NCBI GenBank assembly: GCA_963834405.1
Contig: CAWIBX010000002.1
Location: forward strand, 310,001 to 374,000
Reading direction: 5' to 3'
Origin: Bog-473 sp963834405
GTDB lineage: Bacteria > Actinomycetota > Acidimicrobiia > Acidimicrobiales > RAAP-2
DNA: 64,000 nt
The translations under genes and the position numbers were made by a program. A model generated the notes under the pieces. The model saw nothing but the letters and a program-made list of their open reading frames with translations. It was not told the origin of the DNA and searched no databases. Shown here piece after piece: positions 8,240 through 16,729 of the stretch; the stretch's first letter is position 1, and each line of letters starts with the position of its first letter.

Positions 8240-9067
8240 CTACAGCCCGCCCCAGTTGGTCACCTGCACGGGCGCCACGATGGGCGTGCCCACCACGAGC
8301 TGGATCTGGTAGTGGTCGCCCAGGGGCAGGTTGCGCGGGTCGCCCGTGTAGAGCTTGGTCGCGTGCCCCGGGGACGTGAAGAACACCGTCACCTTGCCGG
8401 TGGCGGAGCCGACCTGGGTGCTGCTGAGGGGAATGCCCCATTCGTCGAAGAACTGGCCGAGTGTGAACTGCATGGTGGTGCTGGGCGACTCCACGTGGAT
8501 GATCCCGTCGTAGGCGTGCACGTGCAGCCAGTAGAAACAGCTGCCCGTCTCGACGAAGGGCCCGGCCGAGGTCTGCACCGCCTGCGCGCCGGGGATACCG
8601 ATCCCGTACGGGATGACGCGCGCCTGCCCGTTGACGAAGATTGTCAGGTGCGTGTGCACGTGGACGACCGTCTGCTGGTTGGTCTGGCACTGCACGCCGT
8701 CGACGGTCTGCCCGGTCGCCGCGTTGATCAGGGTGGCCAGCTTCGGACCGCTCGGGACGCCGACCGTCTCGGGCCCCGGGGTCTCCGCCGGCGGCTGCAC
8801 CCAGCTCGCCTTCATGGAGGCCGGGATCGGCTCGAGCCCCGAGATGTGGGGGGTGATGAACGACGCCGGCGGCCCGTTGGAGCCGCTCGTCACCACGACC
8901 ACGAGCACGACGATCGCCACGATGATGACGCCGACGACGCCGAGGCGGACGCCCATCTGGGTCCGCCTGCGCCGCAGCTCGGCGGCGCGCTTCTCGGCGG
9001 CCCTACGCTGGGCCTCGGCCCTGCGCTGGGCCTTCGACTTGCTCTGCGAGCGCTCGGTATTGGTCAC
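8240..9067 (-). CDS. Membrane-anchored secreted protein with His-rich HVHTHL and LHVHAYDG motifs
   Basis: A 275-residue protein I do not recognise as a named family. A charged N-terminus rich in Arg/Ala/Glu is followed by one transmembrane helix (about residues 37-60) and an exported domain. That domain has two histidine clusters, VHVHTHLTIFVNG and CFYWLHVHAYDGIIHVES, which look like metal-binding strands, then a conserved FTLGQFFDEWG. The GTG start at 9067 overlaps the upstream stop by 4 bases (GTGA), so translation is coupled. Neighbours are a small ferredoxin-like-fold candidate and a disulfide reductase, which fits a periplasm-side redox or metal role, but this is inference only. Confidence 0.75.
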   Translation of the reverse strand: MTNTERSQSKSKAQRRAEAQRRAAEKRAAELRRRRTQMGVRLGVVGVIIVAIVVLVVVVTSGSNGPPASFITPHISGLEPIPASMKASWVQPPAETPGPETVGVPSGPKLATLINAATGQTVDGVQCQTNQQTVVHVHTHLTIFVNGQARVIPYGIGIPGAQAVQTSAGPFVETGSCFYWLHVHAYDGIIHVESPSTTMQFTLGQFFDEWGIPLSSTQVGSATGKVTVFFTSPGHATKLYTGDPRNLPLGDHYQIQLVVGTPIVAPVQVTNWGGL

Positions 9068-9711
9068 TGGGGAGTCAGCGTAGCGAACCAACCCCAGCGA
9101 AAGGCATCGATCCCCTCGAGCGGGCCGGCCCACAGCGGGGTCTGCCCGGGCTGCCAGCCCAGGCCGCCCAGCGCGGCGGCGGTCGTCCACAGGTCGCCGT
9201 CCACGAAGGCGACCGTGACGTGACGATCCTCTTTCGGTCGCGCGAACTGCCACGCTCCCGCCACCCCTTCGTGGCCGACGAGGGCCTCGCCGTCCACAGG
9301 CGGGCCGACCACGACGTACACGCCGTTGGCGGGCCGGAAGGGCACGGCCTCGGGCGAGATGGCGACGCGCGGCGCCGCCCAGCGGGCCGTGACGTCGAAC
9401 GGCGCGGAAAGGAGCGCTGTGCGGGCGGCGAAGAAGCGGTCCGCCGCGTACAGGCGCTCGGCGAGCGCGTTGAATCCGGGCAACACCGCGCGGTCCCGCA
9501 TGAGGTAGAGCGTCATGTAGTGGAACCGGTCCAGCGGTTCCGCACAGGCCGCCTCGGCGGCCACGCAGCGCGGCGAGCGCACCCAGCGCCGGCCGAAGTT
9601 GATCCCGTCGACCGTGAACTGCTCCGGCAGGTGGTCGAGCTGGTGCCAGGCGTTGTACGCCTCGTGCGCGGAGGGGTCGGTCACCTCAGTGAACGAGAAG
9701 AACCCCAGCAC
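9064..9711 (-). CDS. Hypothetical protein, possible dimeric alpha-beta barrel (EthD-like)
   Basis: About 215 residues. The opening GFFSFTEVTDPSAHEAYN followed by AWHQLDHLPEQ resembles EthD-type ferredoxin-like folds, in which an H-x-x-H near a long helix is common. No cofactor motif is visible. The GTG at 9711 is preferred: an extended frame to 9834 would run into the divergent CoA transferase and adds only Arg/Pro-rich low-complexity sequence. First gene of the three-gene minus operon ending with the disulfide reductase. Confidence 0.55.
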   Translation of the reverse strand: MLGFFSFTEVTDPSAHEAYNAWHQLDHLPEQFTVDGINFGRRWVRSPRCVAAEAACAEPLDRFHYMTLYLMRDRAVLPGFNALAERLYAADRFFAARTALLSAPFDVTARWAAPRVAISPEAVPFRPANGVYVVVGPPVDGEALVGHEGVAGAWQFARPKEDRHVTVAFVDGDLWTTAAALGGLGWQPGQTPLWAGPLEGIDAFRWGWFATLTPQ

Positions 9712-9749
9712 GCCGACACGGTACCCGGGGGCTGCGATACTCGTCGGCC

Positions 9750-10775
9750 ATGGCCGAACCGACGACGGCGCCGCTGGCGGGCGTGCGGGTGCTCGACTGC
9801 AGCATCTGGCGCCCCGGCCCCTACGCGACGTCACTGCTGTGCGCGCTCGGCGCGGACGTCTTGAAGGTCGAGCCGCCGGGGGGCGACCCCATGCGCCACT
9901 ACGCAGGGCTCTTCGAGGCGATCAACGCGGGCAAGCGGAGCATCGTGCTCGACCTCAAGCAGCCCGAGGACCGGGCACGCGCGCTCGCCCTGGCCGCCGA
10001 GGCCGACGCCCTGGTGGAAGGGTTCCGCCCCGGGGTGATGGCCCGGCTGGGGCTCGACGAGGCCACGGTGCGCGCCGTCAATCCCGGCATCGTCTACTGC
10101 TCTATTTCCGGCTACGGACAGCACGACCCGCGGGCGGCGTTGCCGGGGCACGACGTCAACTATCAGGCGTGGGCCGGCGCGCTGACCCCCGAGGGCGGCC
10201 CCGCCGTGGTGCCGCGGATCCCGGTGGCCGACCTGGCCTCGGGCCTGGCCGCCGCGTTCGGGATCTGCGCGTCGCTCCTGGGCCGCGCGCCGGCCGGGAA
10301 CGGGACCTACCTCGACGTCTCCATGACCGACGTGATGGCGACGTGGACGGGGCGCACCGGCTCCTCGTCGGGGGGCACCGTGCCCGAGGGCACCGTGCCG
10401 GGCTACGGCCTCTTCCCCACCGCGGACGGAGGACAGGTCGCGCTGGGCGTGCTGAACGAGCAACACTTCTGGTCGGCGTTGTGCGCGGAGCTCGGGCTCG
10501 AAGAGTCCGGCGCCCTGGACTTCACGACGCGCTCTACGCGCGGGGACGAGCTGCAGGCCGCGGTGGCCGGCGCCATCGCGGCGCAGCGCGGGACGAATTG
10601 GTGGACGCGCTCGGCGGCCAAGGGCGTGCCGGTGTCCCCCGTGCTCGATCGCGCGGCCATGGTGGCCTCGGCCCCGTTTCCGGCGTTTCCCATCCGCCTT
10701 CCTGCGCCCCCGGTGTCCGGGGCCGCGCCGGGGCTGGACGAGCACCGGGACCAGGGCTTCCGCCACCCGCGCTGA
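9750..10775 (+). CDS. CoA transferase family III (CaiB/BaiF; possible alpha-methylacyl-CoA racemase)
   Basis: A 341-residue family III CoA transferase, which moves CoA between carboxylic acids through an aspartyl-CoA adduct, or epimerises 2-methylacyl-CoA. Typical N-terminus is LAGVRVLDCS, then GADVLKVEPPGGDPMR and NAGKRSIVLDL. The candidate catalytic Asp is in YLDVSMTDVM. Shorter than CaiB (about 405) but close to the racemase branch (about 360). It fits the fatty acid and branched-chain catabolic setting. ATG start; divergent from the EthD-like gene. Confidence 0.88.
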   Translation: MAEPTTAPLAGVRVLDCSIWRPGPYATSLLCALGADVLKVEPPGGDPMRHYAGLFEAINAGKRSIVLDLKQPEDRARALALAAEADALVEGFRPGVMARLGLDEATVRAVNPGIVYCSISGYGQHDPRAALPGHDVNYQAWAGALTPEGGPAVVPRIPVADLASGLAAAFGICASLLGRAPAGNGTYLDVSMTDVMATWTGRTGSSSGGTVPEGTVPGYGLFPTADGGQVALGVLNEQHFWSALCAELGLEESGALDFTTRSTRGDELQAAVAGAIAAQRGTNWWTRSAAKGVPVSPVLDRAAMVASAPFPAFPIRLPAPPVSGAAPGLDEHRDQGFRHPR

Positions 10776-10815
10776 CCGGTTCGCCGCGCCGGCGCTGTTA
10801 CCGTGCTGGCGGCCG

Positions 10816-11304
10816 ATGACCCTGATCCCCGACCTCCTCGCCGCCAACCGCGTGTACGCGGCCGGCCACACCGATGCGGGTGACGCCCAGCCGCGGCGGC
10901 GGCTCGCCGTGGTCACGTGCATGGACGCGCGCATAGACGTGGACGCGGTGCTCGGTCTGCGCGTGGGCGACGCCCACGTCATCCGCAACGCCGGCGGCCG
11001 CGTCACCGACGACGTGCTGCGGAGCCTCACACTCTCGACCGCGGTGCTCGGGGTCGACACCGCGGTGGTCATGCAGCACACCCAGTGCGGCGTGGCCGGG
11101 ACGAGCGACGAGGAGCTGCGCCGGTGCACCGGCGCGGACCTCGCGTTCCTGCCCATAGACGACCACGCGGCGGCCTTGCGCGCCGACATCGCCGTGCTGG
11201 CGGGCACGCCCTACCTGTCCGGCCTCCGCGCGGTGGCCGGCTTCGTCTACGACGTCGAGACCGGCGAGCTGGAGGACGTCGTGCGCTGGGAGCGGGAGGG
11301 CTGA
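10816..11304 (+). CDS. Beta-carbonic anhydrase
   Basis: A 162-residue beta-class carbonic anhydrase, a zinc enzyme converting CO2 and water to bicarbonate. Zinc ligands are Cys35 (TCMDAR), His88 and Cys91 (MQHTQCG), with the Asp37-Arg39 dyad present. The size matches short actinobacterial forms. It begins 40 bp after the CoA transferase stop and could be co-transcribed; bicarbonate supply for acyl-CoA carboxylases is a plausible link but unproven. Confidence 0.93.
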   Translation: MTLIPDLLAANRVYAAGHTDAGDAQPRRRLAVVTCMDARIDVDAVLGLRVGDAHVIRNAGGRVTDDVLRSLTLSTAVLGVDTAVVMQHTQCGVAGTSDEELRRCTGADLAFLPIDDHAAALRADIAVLAGTPYLSGLRAVAGFVYDVETGELEDVVRWEREG

Positions 11305-11494
11305 AGGCCGCTCCGGCCTGGGGCGACAGCGGACCGGACCGGGCGGGGCCGGGACGCCGCCCCGAGGGGGGCAACGGCGGGCGCTACAGTGCGGCGACGT
11401 CGTTGACCACATCGAACGCCTGCGCGGCCGGGCTCACCACTCGCATGGGTGGACCCGCGACGCGCCGGCCCTCCCCCCAGCCAAGGAGCGTGAG

Positions 11495-13027
11495 ATGCCG
11501 GCCGCTCGCACACCGACCGACCACCACGAGACCCCGCGAGCCCTCCGGGTCCGGCGTGTGCTGCTCCGGGGGCTGGGCGCCCTCGTCGTAGCCTGCTTCG
11601 CGCTGCCGGCCGTCGCGCTCGCCACGTCCGGGGTCGCGGGTGCGTCGTACCCCGACAACGTGGCACAGCCGGTGCCGTTCGGCACCGCCGGGTTCTTCGG
11701 GCCCTCGGGCGGGCTGCAGCTCAACGCGCCCGACGTCGGCATGGCGTCGACGTCCGACGGCCAGGGCTACTGGATCGTCGCGTCGGACGGCGGGATCTTC
11801 AATTACGGGGACGCCCAGTTCTTCGGGTCCGCCGGCGCGCTGCCGCTCAACAGGCCGATCGTCGGCATGGCCGCCACCCCGGACGGCAAGGGCTACTGGC
11901 TGGTCGCGTCCGACGGCGGGATCTTCTCCTACGGCGACGCCATCTTCTACGGCTCGACCGGCGCCATGACGCTCAACCAGCCGATCGTCGGCATGGCCGC
12001 CACCCCGGACGGCAAGGGCTACTGGCTGGTCGCGTCGGACGGCGGGATCTTCTCCTACGGCGACGCCACGTTCTACGGCTCGACCGGCGCCATCCGGCTG
12101 AACCAGCCCATCGTGGGCATGGCCGTCTCGCCGGGCGGGACCGGATACTGGTTGGCTGCGTCCGACGGCGGCATCTTCAACTACGGCACCGCGCCGTTCC
12201 TCGGCTCCATGGGCGGCACGCCGCTCGTCGCCCCCATCGTCGGGATCGCCGCCCCCTCGAACAGCAACGGCTACTGGCTGGCCGCCAAGGACGGCGGCCT
12301 CTTCAACTTCGGGAGCGCCGGCTTCGGCGGCTCCATGGGGGGCCAGCAGAACTCGAACCCCATCCGCGCCATCGCGGCCACCCCCGACGGGGGCGGTTAC
12401 TGGCTGCTGCCGACCAGCCCGCCACCGGCGCCGGCCAGCGTGGGACCGGGTTCCGGCGGGGCTGCGGTGGCCGCGCTCCAGAACAACCTCCAGTCCCTCG
12501 GCTACTGGGTCGACACCACGAGCGGCTCGTTCGACGACAGCACCGAGCAGGCCGTGTGGGCGCTGCAGAAGGCGGCCGGCCTCCCGCGGGACGGGGTGGT
12601 CGGGCCGGCGACGTGGGCCGCGCTCTACGCAGGGGTGGTCCCCCACCCGCAGAGCACGTCGGGCTATGTGGTCGAGATCGACCTCGAGGACGACCTGCTC
12701 ATGGTCGTGAACAACGGACACGTCCAGTGGACGTTCAACACGTCGACCGGCGGCGGGTACACCTACACCCAGGATGGCGTGACGAACGTGGCGATCACGC
12801 CGAGCGGTCACTTCACCATCTACAACGCGACGAACGGGCTCGTGGTCGATTCCCTCGGCTCGCTGTGGCGGCCCCGGTACTTCACCGCCGGCTACGCCAT
12901 TCACGGCGACACCTCGGTGCCCCCGGAGCCGGTGTCGCACGGTTGCGCCCGCATCAGCAACGAGGCCATCAACTGGGTGTGGGCGAACAACATCATGCCG
13001 ATCGGCACCGCCGTCTGGGTCTACTGA
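11495..13027 (+). CDS. Secreted L,D-transpeptidase with propeller-like repeats and peptidoglycan-binding domain
   Basis: A 510-residue exported protein. Residues 20-50 form a signal peptide or anchor. Residues ~60-305 hold at least six repeats of about 39 residues, consensus LNxPIVGMAATPDGKGYW then LVASDGGIFSYGDA, probably a beta-propeller-like fold. A peptidoglycan-binding domain follows (~316-378), then a YkuD L,D-transpeptidase domain (~389-510) with His470 and the active-site SHGCARIS (Cys484). Such enzymes make 3-3 cross-links or attach proteins to peptidoglycan. The start ATG follows AAGGAG. The same repeat type recurs in the beta-helix protein at 33.5 kb, inside the island. The repeat-plus-YkuD combination is the notable part. 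Confidence 0.9.
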   Translation: MPAARTPTDHHETPRALRVRRVLLRGLGALVVACFALPAVALATSGVAGASYPDNVAQPVPFGTAGFFGPSGGLQLNAPDVGMASTSDGQGYWIVASDGGIFNYGDAQFFGSAGALPLNRPIVGMAATPDGKGYWLVASDGGIFSYGDAIFYGSTGAMTLNQPIVGMAATPDGKGYWLVASDGGIFSYGDATFYGSTGAIRLNQPIVGMAVSPGGTGYWLAASDGGIFNYGTAPFLGSMGGTPLVAPIVGIAAPSNSNGYWLAAKDGGLFNFGSAGFGGSMGGQQNSNPIRAIAATPDGGGYWLLPTSPPPAPASVGPGSGGAAVAALQNNLQSLGYWVDTTSGSFDDSTEQAVWALQKAAGLPRDGVVGPATWAALYAGVVPHPQSTSGYVVEIDLEDDLLMVVNNGHVQWTFNTSTGGGYTYTQDGVTNVAITPSGHFTIYNATNGLVVDSLGSLWRPRYFTAGYAIHGDTSVPPEPVSHGCARISNEAINWVWANNIMPIGTAVWVY

Positions 13028-13048
13028 TCGTCCCCGGTTCCTCCGCCG

Positions 13049-14455
13049 TCAGCGGGCGGCGAGGCGCTGCAGGCAGTCGTAGGCGGCGTACTTGTACAGG
13101 TCGCTGACCGTCGGCACGTCGAACGTGGAGTGGATGAAGTAGTCGATCGTCCCCCCGAAGTGGATCACGGCCTGGCCGTGGTGGACGAGCTCGGTCGCGC
13201 CCTCGCCGACGATGTGCACCCCGAGCACCCTCCGGTCGCCCCGGTCCACGACGACCTTGAGCGCACCCTCCGTCGACCCTGCGATGGCGGCCCTGCTGTT
13301 GTCCTTGAACCACGCCACGCCCACTGCGTAGTCGACCCCGCGCTCGACGGCGGCCTCCTCGGTCAGGCCCACCATGGCGCACTCGGGGATGGTGTACACA
13401 CCGAACGGTGTCAGCGGATCGACGGTCTGCTTGAAGGGGATCCCCGTGGCGTAACAGGCGGCCACGCGGCCCTGCTCCATGGAGACGGAGGCGAGCGCGG
13501 GCGGGCCGATCACGTCACCGGCGGCGAAGACGCCGGGAACCGTCGTCTCGTAGCGGTCGTCGACGAGGATCCGTCCGCGCTCGTCGAGCGCCACCCCGGC
13601 CTCCTTCAACCCGAGCCCGTCGGTGTCACCCGTCCGCCCGGCCGCGAAGATGACCTTCTCCGGCCGGAGGGCGTCCCCGCCCGACGTCTCGACCACGAGG
13701 CCGCCCGCCTCCCGCTCCACGTGCGTCAGGCCGGTCTCGGACAGGACCCGCATCCCCTGGGCACGAAAGACGTCGGCCATGATCCCCGAGATCTGCGCGT
13801 CCAGGAAGGGGAGCAACCGGCTGCCCCGGTCGACCAGGCTCACCCGCGCGCCCAGCGCGAGGAAGATGGAGGCGTACTCGCACGCCACGGCGCCCCCGCC
13901 CACCACGACCAGCTCCCGCAGGGGACGGTCGAGCGCCCGGGCGGTGTCCGAATCGAGCACGTCGGGATCGTCGAAGGGGACGCCCGGCGGGTGGTAGGGG
14001 CGCGAACCGGTGGCCAGCAGGACGGCGTCGCCGGAGAGGACCCGCACCCGCCCGCCGCCGGCCGGGCTGACCCGCAGCGTCCGATCGGCCCCGAGCCGCG
14101 CCGACCCGGCGACGAGCTCGACGCGGTGGCGGCGCAGGTTCTCGCGGACCGCGTCGGTCATCAGCGCAGTGACGTCGGCCTCCCGCGCGCGCAGGCGGTC
14201 GACGAGCGTCTCGGACGCGAGCTCGAGCGAGACGCCGTAGACCTGGTGCCGGGTGAAGCCGGTGAGGTACAGCGCAGCCTCGCGCATCGCCTTGGTCGAG
14301 ACGGCGCCCGCGACCATGGTGCCGCCCGGGTCCGGCGACCGGTCGACCACGGCCACGCGCTTCCCGAAGTAGGCGGCTTGCGCGGCCGCCTTCTCCCCGG
14401 CCGGGCCGGCACCGACGATCAGCAGGTCGAACCGCCCGTCGCCGTCCCCCATCAC
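13049..14455 (-). CDS. sthA: Soluble pyridine nucleotide transhydrogenase
   Basis: A 468-residue flavoprotein of the disulfide reductase fold that lacks the redox cysteines: at the usual CxxxxC position the sequence is GGTMVAGAVSTKAMREAAL. That absence, an FAD motif GAGPAG, a second fold GGGAVACEYA and the C-terminus FDVPTVSDLYKYAAYD match SthA, which transfers hydride between NADPH and NAD. It would rebalance NADPH for the monooxygenases and biosynthesis. Begins 46 bp downstream of glnA on the same strand, so probably co-transcribed with it. Confidence 0.88.
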   Translation of the reverse strand: MMGDGDGRFDLLIVGAGPAGEKAAAQAAYFGKRVAVVDRSPDPGGTMVAGAVSTKAMREAALYLTGFTRHQVYGVSLELASETLVDRLRAREADVTALMTDAVRENLRRHRVELVAGSARLGADRTLRVSPAGGGRVRVLSGDAVLLATGSRPYHPPGVPFDDPDVLDSDTARALDRPLRELVVVGGGAVACEYASIFLALGARVSLVDRGSRLLPFLDAQISGIMADVFRAQGMRVLSETGLTHVEREAGGLVVETSGGDALRPEKVIFAAGRTGDTDGLGLKEAGVALDERGRILVDDRYETTVPGVFAAGDVIGPPALASVSMEQGRVAACYATGIPFKQTVDPLTPFGVYTIPECAMVGLTEEAAVERGVDYAVGVAWFKDNSRAAIAGSTEGALKVVVDRGDRRVLGVHIVGEGATELVHHGQAVIHFGGTIDYFIHSTFDVPTVSDLYKYAAYDCLQRLAAR

Positions 14456-14501
14456 GCCGGACAGTCTGCCCCGCGGCGACGCCGTGTTCCCGCGGATGCG
14501 C

Positions 14502-15926
14502 CTAGATGTCGTAGTAGAGGTGGAACTCCCAGGGGTGCGGGCGGAGACGGACGGGGTCGATCTCGCTCGTGCGCTTGTAGTCGACCCAGGTCTCGATGAG
14601 GTCGTCGGTGAAGACCCCGCCGGCCTTCAGGAACCGATTGTCGGCCTCGAGCGCCTCCAGCGCCTCCTCGAGCGACGCGGGCACCTGCCCGATCTTCGCC
14701 AGCTCCTCTGCGGGCATGTCGAAGAGGTCCTGGTCGACCGGCGGCGGGGGCTCGATTTTGTTGGCCACCCCGTCGAGCCCGGCCATGAGGATGGCCGAGA
14801 AGGCGAGGTAGGGATTGCAGGCCGGGTCCGGGCACCGGAACTCGACACGCTTCGCCTTGGGGCTGGGCGAGTACACCGGGATGCGGCACGCAGCCGAACG
14901 GTTCCGCTGTGAGTAGACCAGATTGACCGGCGCCTCGAAGCCCGGGACCAGTCGCTTGTAGGAGTTCGTCGTAGGTGCGGCGAACCCGAGGATGGCGCGG
15001 GCGTGGGTGATGATGCCGCCGATGTACCAGCGCCCGATGTCCGACAGGCCGGCATAGGTGCCCTCCTGGTGGAACAGCGGCTCGCCGCCGTTCCACAGGG
15101 ACGAGTGGACGTGCATGCCCGACCCGTTGTCGTCGAACAGCGGCTTCGGCATGAACGTCGCCGTCAGGCCGGCCTTGTTGGCGACGTTCTTCACCACGTA
15201 CTTGTAGAGCATCAGCTTGTCGGCCATGCGCAGGAGCGTGTCGAAGCGCATGTCGATTTCGGCCTGGCCGGCCGTGCCGACCTCGTGGTGCTGCACCTCG
15301 ATCTCGATGCCGAGGCTCTCCATGGTCAGGATCATCTCGGAGCGCAGGTCCTGGTAGTGGTCCATGGGTGGGACCGGGAAGTACCCCTCCTTGTAACGCG
15401 GCTTGTAGCCCAGGTTCGGGCCCTCGTCCTTCCCCGAGTTCCAGACGCCCTCGACGGAGTCCACCCGATAGAAGCCCTGGTGCTGGTCCTGGCCGAAGCG
15501 GACGTCGTCGAAGACGAAGAACTCCGCCTCCGGCCCGAAGTAGGAGGTGTCGGCGATCCCGGTCGACTTGAGGTGTTGCTCCGCTTTGCGCGCCACGTGC
15601 CGCGGGTCGCGGCTGTAGGGCTCCAGCGTCAACGGATCGTGGACGAAGCAGTTCAGGTTCAGCGTCTTGTGCTGGCGGAAGGGGTCGATCACGGCCGTCG
15701 AGGGATCCGGGAGCAGGATCATGTCGGACTCGTGGATCTCCTGGAAGCCACGGATGGAGGAACCGTCGAAGCCGTTGCCCTCGCTGAACATCTCCTCGGT
15801 CAGGGCGTGCGCCGGAATGGAGAAGTGCTGCATGAGGCCGGGGAGATCGCAGAACCGCAGGTCGATGACCTCGACCCCTTCGTCGGCGACAAGGCGGACG
15901 ACGTCGGCTGGGGTTCGCTCTTGCAT
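14502..15926 (-). CDS. glnA: Glutamine synthetase type I, adenylylation Tyr replaced by Phe
   Basis: A 474-residue GSI, making glutamine from glutamate, ammonia and ATP. Conserved GNGFDGSSIRGF (~50-61), FGPEAEFFVFD (~130-140), HHEVGTAGQAEID and NGSGMHVHSSLW metal/ATP segments are intact. The start at 15926 follows GGAGA and gives exactly the usual length; an upstream ATG at 15983 adds 19 non-conserved residues. The loop that carries the adenylylated Tyr (NLYDLPPEE in enteric GlnA) reads DLFDMPAEE here, so residue 402 is Phe (TTC). This enzyme should therefore escape GlnE control. sthA follows directly. Confidence 0.97.
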   Translation of the reverse strand: MQERTPADVVRLVADEGVEVIDLRFCDLPGLMQHFSIPAHALTEEMFSEGNGFDGSSIRGFQEIHESDMILLPDPSTAVIDPFRQHKTLNLNCFVHDPLTLEPYSRDPRHVARKAEQHLKSTGIADTSYFGPEAEFFVFDDVRFGQDQHQGFYRVDSVEGVWNSGKDEGPNLGYKPRYKEGYFPVPPMDHYQDLRSEMILTMESLGIEIEVQHHEVGTAGQAEIDMRFDTLLRMADKLMLYKYVVKNVANKAGLTATFMPKPLFDDNGSGMHVHSSLWNGGEPLFHQEGTYAGLSDIGRWYIGGIITHARAILGFAAPTTNSYKRLVPGFEAPVNLVYSQRNRSAACRIPVYSPSPKAKRVEFRCPDPACNPYLAFSAILMAGLDGVANKIEPPPPVDQDLFDMPAEELAKIGQVPASLEEALEALEADNRFLKAGGVFTDDLIETWVDYKRTSEIDPVRLRPHPWEFHLYYDI

Positions 15927-16118
15927 GGGGTCTCCATCTGGTTCATCCGGTCGAGCGACCGCGGACGGCTCGCTCGAAGCCACTGAGGTGGGTGGTACAT
16001 ATCACACGAGGGCAGCCGGCGCGCCCGTATCTCGAGCCCTGTTCATCAATTCTTCACATGAGGCCGGGGACTCGAACCCCTGGTCGGAACGGCCGGGACG
16101 GCCTCGCGCGCGCGGCCG

Positions 16119-16680
16119 ATGGGGCTGGCGGCGAAGAAGATCCTCTCCAACATCGACAAGCTCATCAACGTCCTCGTGCTCACCGACGACAACGTCGAGC
16201 CGCAGAACCGGGTGACCCTCTCGGCCCTCAACGCCGACGACCACAGCCCGGTCGCCAAGGTCGAGTTCCCCCGCGGCACCCGTTCCGCCCGCACCATCGC
16301 CAACCGCGAGTTCATGGCGCGCAAGGCCGGGGAGCTGCTCCGGGGGGCGGGGGCGACACAGGCGATCCGGATGGACTGGCCGCCGCTGATCCTGCACGTG
16401 CAGTCGACCATGCGCATGGCGACCTCGGCCGACGACTCCGTGCTCGACGAGAACGCGAAGTCCCGGTTCGTCGACGGCCTCTACGTCGCCGACAACTCGG
16501 CACTGGTGCAACGCTCTGGGCGGTCCGAACCCGACGGTGACGTGTCAGGCCCTGGCCACCCGGACCGCGGAGAAGGTCCTTGTGAACGACTTCGGCGGCG
16601 CGCCCTTCGTCTCGAGCGGCTCGCCCGCGGTCTCGACGGACCCCTCCATCACCGCCGCCCTGGGGTCCGTCGGCCTCTGA
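16119..16680 (+). pseudogene. GMC-type oxidoreductase, C-terminal remnant with frameshift
   Basis: Only the last ~187 residues of a GMC/cholesterol-oxidase-like FAD oxidoreductase are present. Recognisable pieces are DDNVEPQNRVTLSAL, WPPLILHVQSTMRM and VDGLYVADNSAL. After that the frame shifts by one base (16506-16509, GGTGC where three bases are expected); the next frame continues NALGGPNPTVTCQALATR to a TGA at 16678. The N-terminal FAD domain (~400 residues) is absent, so this is a truncated relic even if the indel is an error. It sits between the glnA promoter side and the metallo-hydrolase gene. Confidence 0.8.
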
Positions 16681-16729
16681 GCCGACGGACCGGCTGCGCC
16701 GGTGCACGGCGGTCGCTACTGTCCATCGG

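Noticed and set aside
16050..16085. tRNA T-arm-like sequence (GGGGTTCGAGTCCCC on the minus strand)
   Set aside because: The T-loop match is good but no acceptor, anticodon or D arm can be built around it, and no second copy is seen in the window. Probably chance or a minor relic.
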